A DNA stretch of 8,537 bases. It comes from Spirochaetaceae bacterium. Its GTDB lineage: Bacteria; Spirochaetota; Spirochaetia; Sphaerochaetales; Sphaerochaetaceae. Where the stretch lies: positions 1 to 8,537 of the forward strand of contig JAENWY010000091.1 in the NCBI GenBank assembly GCA_016649775.1. The letters run 5' to 3'. The position numbers and the translations under genes are program-made. The notes beneath the pieces were generated by a model that saw only the letters and a program-made list of their open reading frames with translations, searched no databases and was not told the DNA's origin. Of the stretch, positions 7,047 through 8,537 are shown one piece after another. Within the stretch, counting starts at the first letter, position 1, and each line of letters starts with the position of its first letter.

Positions 7047-7142
7047 ATTAATTGAATTTGCAGGATTTCGATTCCAATGTGACCCCAGGGTATCCTTTGG
7101 ACCCTTAGCAAGTACCTTTTCTTGACTAAGGTTTATATTTTT
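7047..7142 (+). ncRNA. Possible structured leader or small RNA ending in an intrinsic terminator
   Basis: From the predicted start near 7047, the plus strand has an A/T-rich 5' end, then a more G+C-rich, foldable stretch. A small stem GGAT/ATTCC with a TTCG loop lies at 7063-7075. A GGGT/ACCC stem lies at 7088-7091 and 7101-7104. A strong terminator-like stem follows at 7103-7131. The second stem and the terminator share bases 7103-7104, so they compete. Two longer-range pairings are also possible: AGGAT 7062-7066 with ATCCT 7092-7096, and TCCAA 7073-7077 with TTGGA 7097-7101. I cannot match it to a known riboswitch, T-box, tmRNA, SRP or 6S RNA. It could be an attenuator for the downstream gene or an independent sRNA of about 95 nt. 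Boundaries are approximate. Confidence 0.4.
7103..7142 (+). terminator. Intrinsic terminator-like hairpin upstream of the RNA-binding-protein gene
   Basis: Arm CCTTAGCAAG (7103-7112), loop TACCTTTT (7113-7120) and arm CTTGACTAAGG (7121-7131) form a 10-base-pair stem with one bulged A (7125). The tract TTTATATTTTT (7132-7142) follows directly. The T-rich side is on the plus strand; in the minus direction the stem is followed by GGGTCC, so it should act on rightward transcription. It lies after the rightward promoter and before the first gene, the position expected of an attenuator. The U-tract is interrupted by two A residues, so termination may be partial. Confidence 0.55.
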
Positions 7143-7230
7143 CACTTAATTAATTGCGGAAATATTAATTTAAAGATGAATAACAAAAAAGGTGTTGTGC
7201 TAAATACCCAGTCAGTACAATATACATTTA

Positions 7231-7235
7231 AGGAG
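7231..7235 (+). promoter_or_regulatory. Ribosome binding site that decides the start of the DbpA-domain gene
   Basis: AGGAG at 7231-7235 lies two bases before an ATG at 7238 and eight bases before an in-frame ATG at 7244. The second spacing is normal and the first is too short, so the start is placed at 7244. Confidence 0.8.
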
Positions 7236-7243
7236 ATATGCTC

Positions 7244-7852
7244 ATGGATAATATAAACAAGAGCAACCCGACTGATAAGGATTTAATTATCGGAAAAATC
7301 CAGCTGCTTGCCGGTAAGACTAAAGTTTACGGCGACCCAGATGAACTAGAAACTTATAAAAAGTTAATTAAGAAAAATGTACCGTGGCATCTAAGAGGTT
7401 ACTTAATGGCTTATTTACTAAAAGAAGTAATGAACCCTGAAAAACCAGCTAGAGTACAAAAACCAAGACCTCAAAGAAAGCCAAGAATTAAAAATATGGA
7501 ACCTTTTGAGAAAAAAAACCCAGTAGTAGCCCAAAGTACTGATACAGAAGGAGAGAAAACTGAAAATAAAGTACAAACACCAAAACCAAAAAAAGAAAGA
7601 ATTTATCCTGATGGATCAAGAACGCTTTATTTGAATATTGGAAAAATGAAAAAGCTTTATGCAAAAGAACTTTCTATAATGCTACAAGAAGATCTTTCGA
7701 TAAAAAGAGAAGATGTTTATGCTGTTAGAGTCCATGATAAATATTCCTTTATTACTATGAGTCAAGAAAATTGTGAAAAAGCAATTGAAGTTTATAGTGG
7801 CAAAGAAATCAAAGGTAGAACAGCATCTATCACATATTCAAATAAGGAGTAA
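7244..7852 (+). CDS. DbpA-type RNA-binding-domain protein without a helicase core
   Basis: A 202-residue probable RNA-binding protein. Residues about 125-200 (from SRTLYLNIG to TASITYSN) look like the C-terminal RNA-binding domain of the DEAD-box helicase DbpA, an RRM-like fold. It shows the typical order of a beta strand with G-K-M/K, a helix, a VYAVRVHDKYSFITM strand pair, and a final strand following GKEIKGR. There is no DEAD-box core. In its place is an N-terminal helical region of about 60 residues with the conspicuous NVPWHLRGYLMAYLLKE segment (46-62), then a Lys/Arg/Pro-rich disordered linker (about 66-121), itself likely to contact RNA. Stand-alone DbpA-domain proteins of this layout are, as I recall, seen in spirochaetes. 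It is the first gene of the plus-strand unit, six bases before the hydrolase, and lies behind a long leader with a terminator-like hairpin. Its RNA target is unknown; autoregulation through the leader is only a hypothesis. Confidence is high for the gene and moderate for the domain. Confidence 0.85.
   Translation: MDNINKSNPTDKDLIIGKIQLLAGKTKVYGDPDELETYKKLIKKNVPWHLRGYLMAYLLKEVMNPEKPARVQKPRPQRKPRIKNMEPFEKKNPVVAQSTDTEGEKTENKVQTPKPKKERIYPDGSRTLYLNIGKMKKLYAKELSIMLQEDLSIKREDVYAVRVHDKYSFITMSQENCEKAIEVYSGKEIKGRTASITYSNKE
7845..7849 (+). promoter_or_regulatory. Ribosome binding site for the metallo-hydrolase gene
   Basis: AGGAG lies in the last codons of the DbpA-domain gene, nine bases before the ATG at 7859. 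The two genes are therefore cotranscribed and probably translationally coupled. Confidence 0.8.
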
Positions 7853-7858
7853 TAAAAC

Positions 7859-8506
7859 ATGTTCATTGAACGCTTAGTAGTAGGTCCTTACCAAACAAAT
7901 TGTTATATTTTAGGAGAGGAGGCAACACAAAGTGCTTGGATTATTGATCCAGGAGCCGAAGCTGCTAGCATAATTGAAGTTTTAAAATCCAGAAATGTTT
8001 ACCCAGGTTCAGTATTATTAACACATGGCCATTGGGACCATATCACAGCCCTTCCTGAATTAGTGCAAGAATATCCAAATCTAGAAATAGTAATTGGTGC
8101 AGATGATGCTAAATATTTAGGAGCAAAGGGAAGAGATAATATTATTAGAGATTGTCCAGATCGAACTTTCCTGCAAGAATTTGATAAGGCTTTTTCTAAT
8201 TTACCAGAACCCTCTATTTTATTAAATGAAGAAACAGAATTACAAGATTGTAATTTAAAGGTTATATTAACTCCTGGTCATACACCTGGAGGTGTATGCT
8301 ATTACAGTGAAAAGGGAAACTTCCTTTTCTCTGGAGATACATTATTCGCACAAAGTATTGGCCGCACAGACTTAGTGGGAGGATCTTATTCTGAAATTAT
8401 CACTAGTTGCAGAAAACTAATGGAATTAGATGATGAGGTAGTTGTTTTACCAGGACATGGTCCACAAACTACTATATATTCTGAAAGATCTAACCCTTAC
8501 TTTTAA
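7859..8506 (+). CDS. Metallo-beta-lactamase-fold hydrolase, glyoxalase II-like
   Basis: Cytoplasmic two-metal hydrolase of 215 residues, the usual length of the short glyoxalase II-like (YcbL/GloB-like) bacterial group, which hydrolyses thioesters such as S-lactoylglutathione or related metabolites. All metal ligands are present: H56, H58, D60 and H61 in THGHWDH, H141 in PGHTPGG, D160 in SGDTLF (the bridging Asp) and H200 in PGHGP. The GRTDL block (168-172) and FAQSIG are typical of this subgroup. The longer C-terminal helical domain that binds glutathione in classical glyoxalase II is missing, so the natural substrate is open. It starts at the ATG at 7859 with a good AGGAG, six bases after the DbpA-domain gene. 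A further ribosome binding site follows its stop, suggesting that the operon continues. Confidence 0.92.
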   Translation: MFIERLVVGPYQTNCYILGEEATQSAWIIDPGAEAASIIEVLKSRNVYPGSVLLTHGHWDHITALPELVQEYPNLEIVIGADDAKYLGAKGRDNIIRDCPDRTFLQEFDKAFSNLPEPSILLNEETELQDCNLKVILTPGHTPGGVCYYSEKGNFLFSGDTLFAQSIGRTDLVGGSYSEIITSCRKLMELDDEVVVLPGHGPQTTIYSERSNPYF

Positions 8507-8526
8507 TTAAAATAAAATTTAATAAG

Positions 8527-8531
8527 AGGAG
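8527..8531 (+). promoter_or_regulatory. Ribosome binding site for a gene starting at or beyond the window edge
   Basis: AGGAG, within AAGAGGAG, occurs 20 bases after the hydrolase stop. The window ends in AT at 8536-8537, so an ATG completed by the next base, or one slightly further on, would have an acceptable if short spacing. No terminator hairpin separates it from the hydrolase, so a third operon gene is likely. Confidence 0.55.
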
Positions 8532-8537
8532 TGTAAT

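Noticed and set aside
7061..7085. T-arm-like string (GGATTTCGATTCC) suggesting a tRNA or tmRNA end
   Set aside because: The flanking bases do not form a five-pair T-stem, and there is no acceptor stem, anticodon arm or D-arm around it.
7195..7221. Second promoter close to the DbpA-domain gene: TTGTGC, 15 bases, TACAAT
   Set aside because: The spacer is too short and the -35 is poor. A start not depending on the terminator read-through remains possible but is not shown by this sequence.
7176..7256. 26-codon open frame (starting MNNKKGVVLNTQ) in the leader, overlapping the start of the DbpA-domain gene
   Set aside because: It could be a leader peptide coupling translation, but there is no Shine-Dalgarno at a usable distance and no repeated regulatory codon, so it is not supported.

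Overview
The window is AT-rich bacterial chromosome with seven complete protein genes in two divergent blocks and one regulatory intergenic region between them (6985-7243). I see no transposase, CRISPR array, toxin-antitoxin pair, phage gene, rRNA or tRNA. The low G+C content, the form of the UvrB, and a stand-alone DbpA-type RNA-binding protein next to a metallo-beta-lactamase-fold hydrolase suggest a host-associated spirochaete (Spirochaetota, Sphaerochaeta/Treponema-like). This is an inference from protein flavour; an AT-rich Firmicute is not excluded.

Left block, minus strand, read from right to left: an unrecognised coiled-coil protein (6984-5896), an MltG/YceG-type endolytic transglycosylase with a very long basic cytoplasmic tail (5874-4228), a PHP-domain phosphoesterase of histidinol-phosphatase type (4238-3426, overlapping mltG by 11 bases), a membrane-anchored HtrA/DegS-like serine protease (3362-2109) and UvrB of nucleotide excision repair (2098-2). 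The gaps are 21, -11, 63 and 10 bases, so the block is probably one or two transcription units. The 63-base gap before the protease contains its own promoter candidate.

Right block, plus strand: a 202-residue protein ending in a DbpA-type RNA-binding domain (7244-7852), then six bases later a glyoxalase II-like metallo-hydrolase (7859-8506). A further ribosome binding site at the window edge suggests that a third gene starts there.

The most interesting part is the divergent intergenic region. Two good sigma70-type promoters face away from each other and share the same near-palindromic -35 bases (7013-7019). The leftward one places its predicted transcript start on the A of the ATG of the coiled-coil gene, which would give a leaderless mRNA. 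The protease promoter has exactly the same geometry. The rightward one would transcribe an RNA of about 95 nt with several possible hairpins. It ends in an intrinsic-terminator-like stem and U-rich tract about 100 bases before the RNA-binding-protein gene, so it is either an attenuating leader or a separate small RNA.

Functionally the minus block combines cell-envelope growth (MltG), envelope proteolysis (HtrA), a small-molecule phosphatase and DNA repair. The plus block combines RNA binding with a thioester/metabolite hydrolase. No obvious single pathway unites them.
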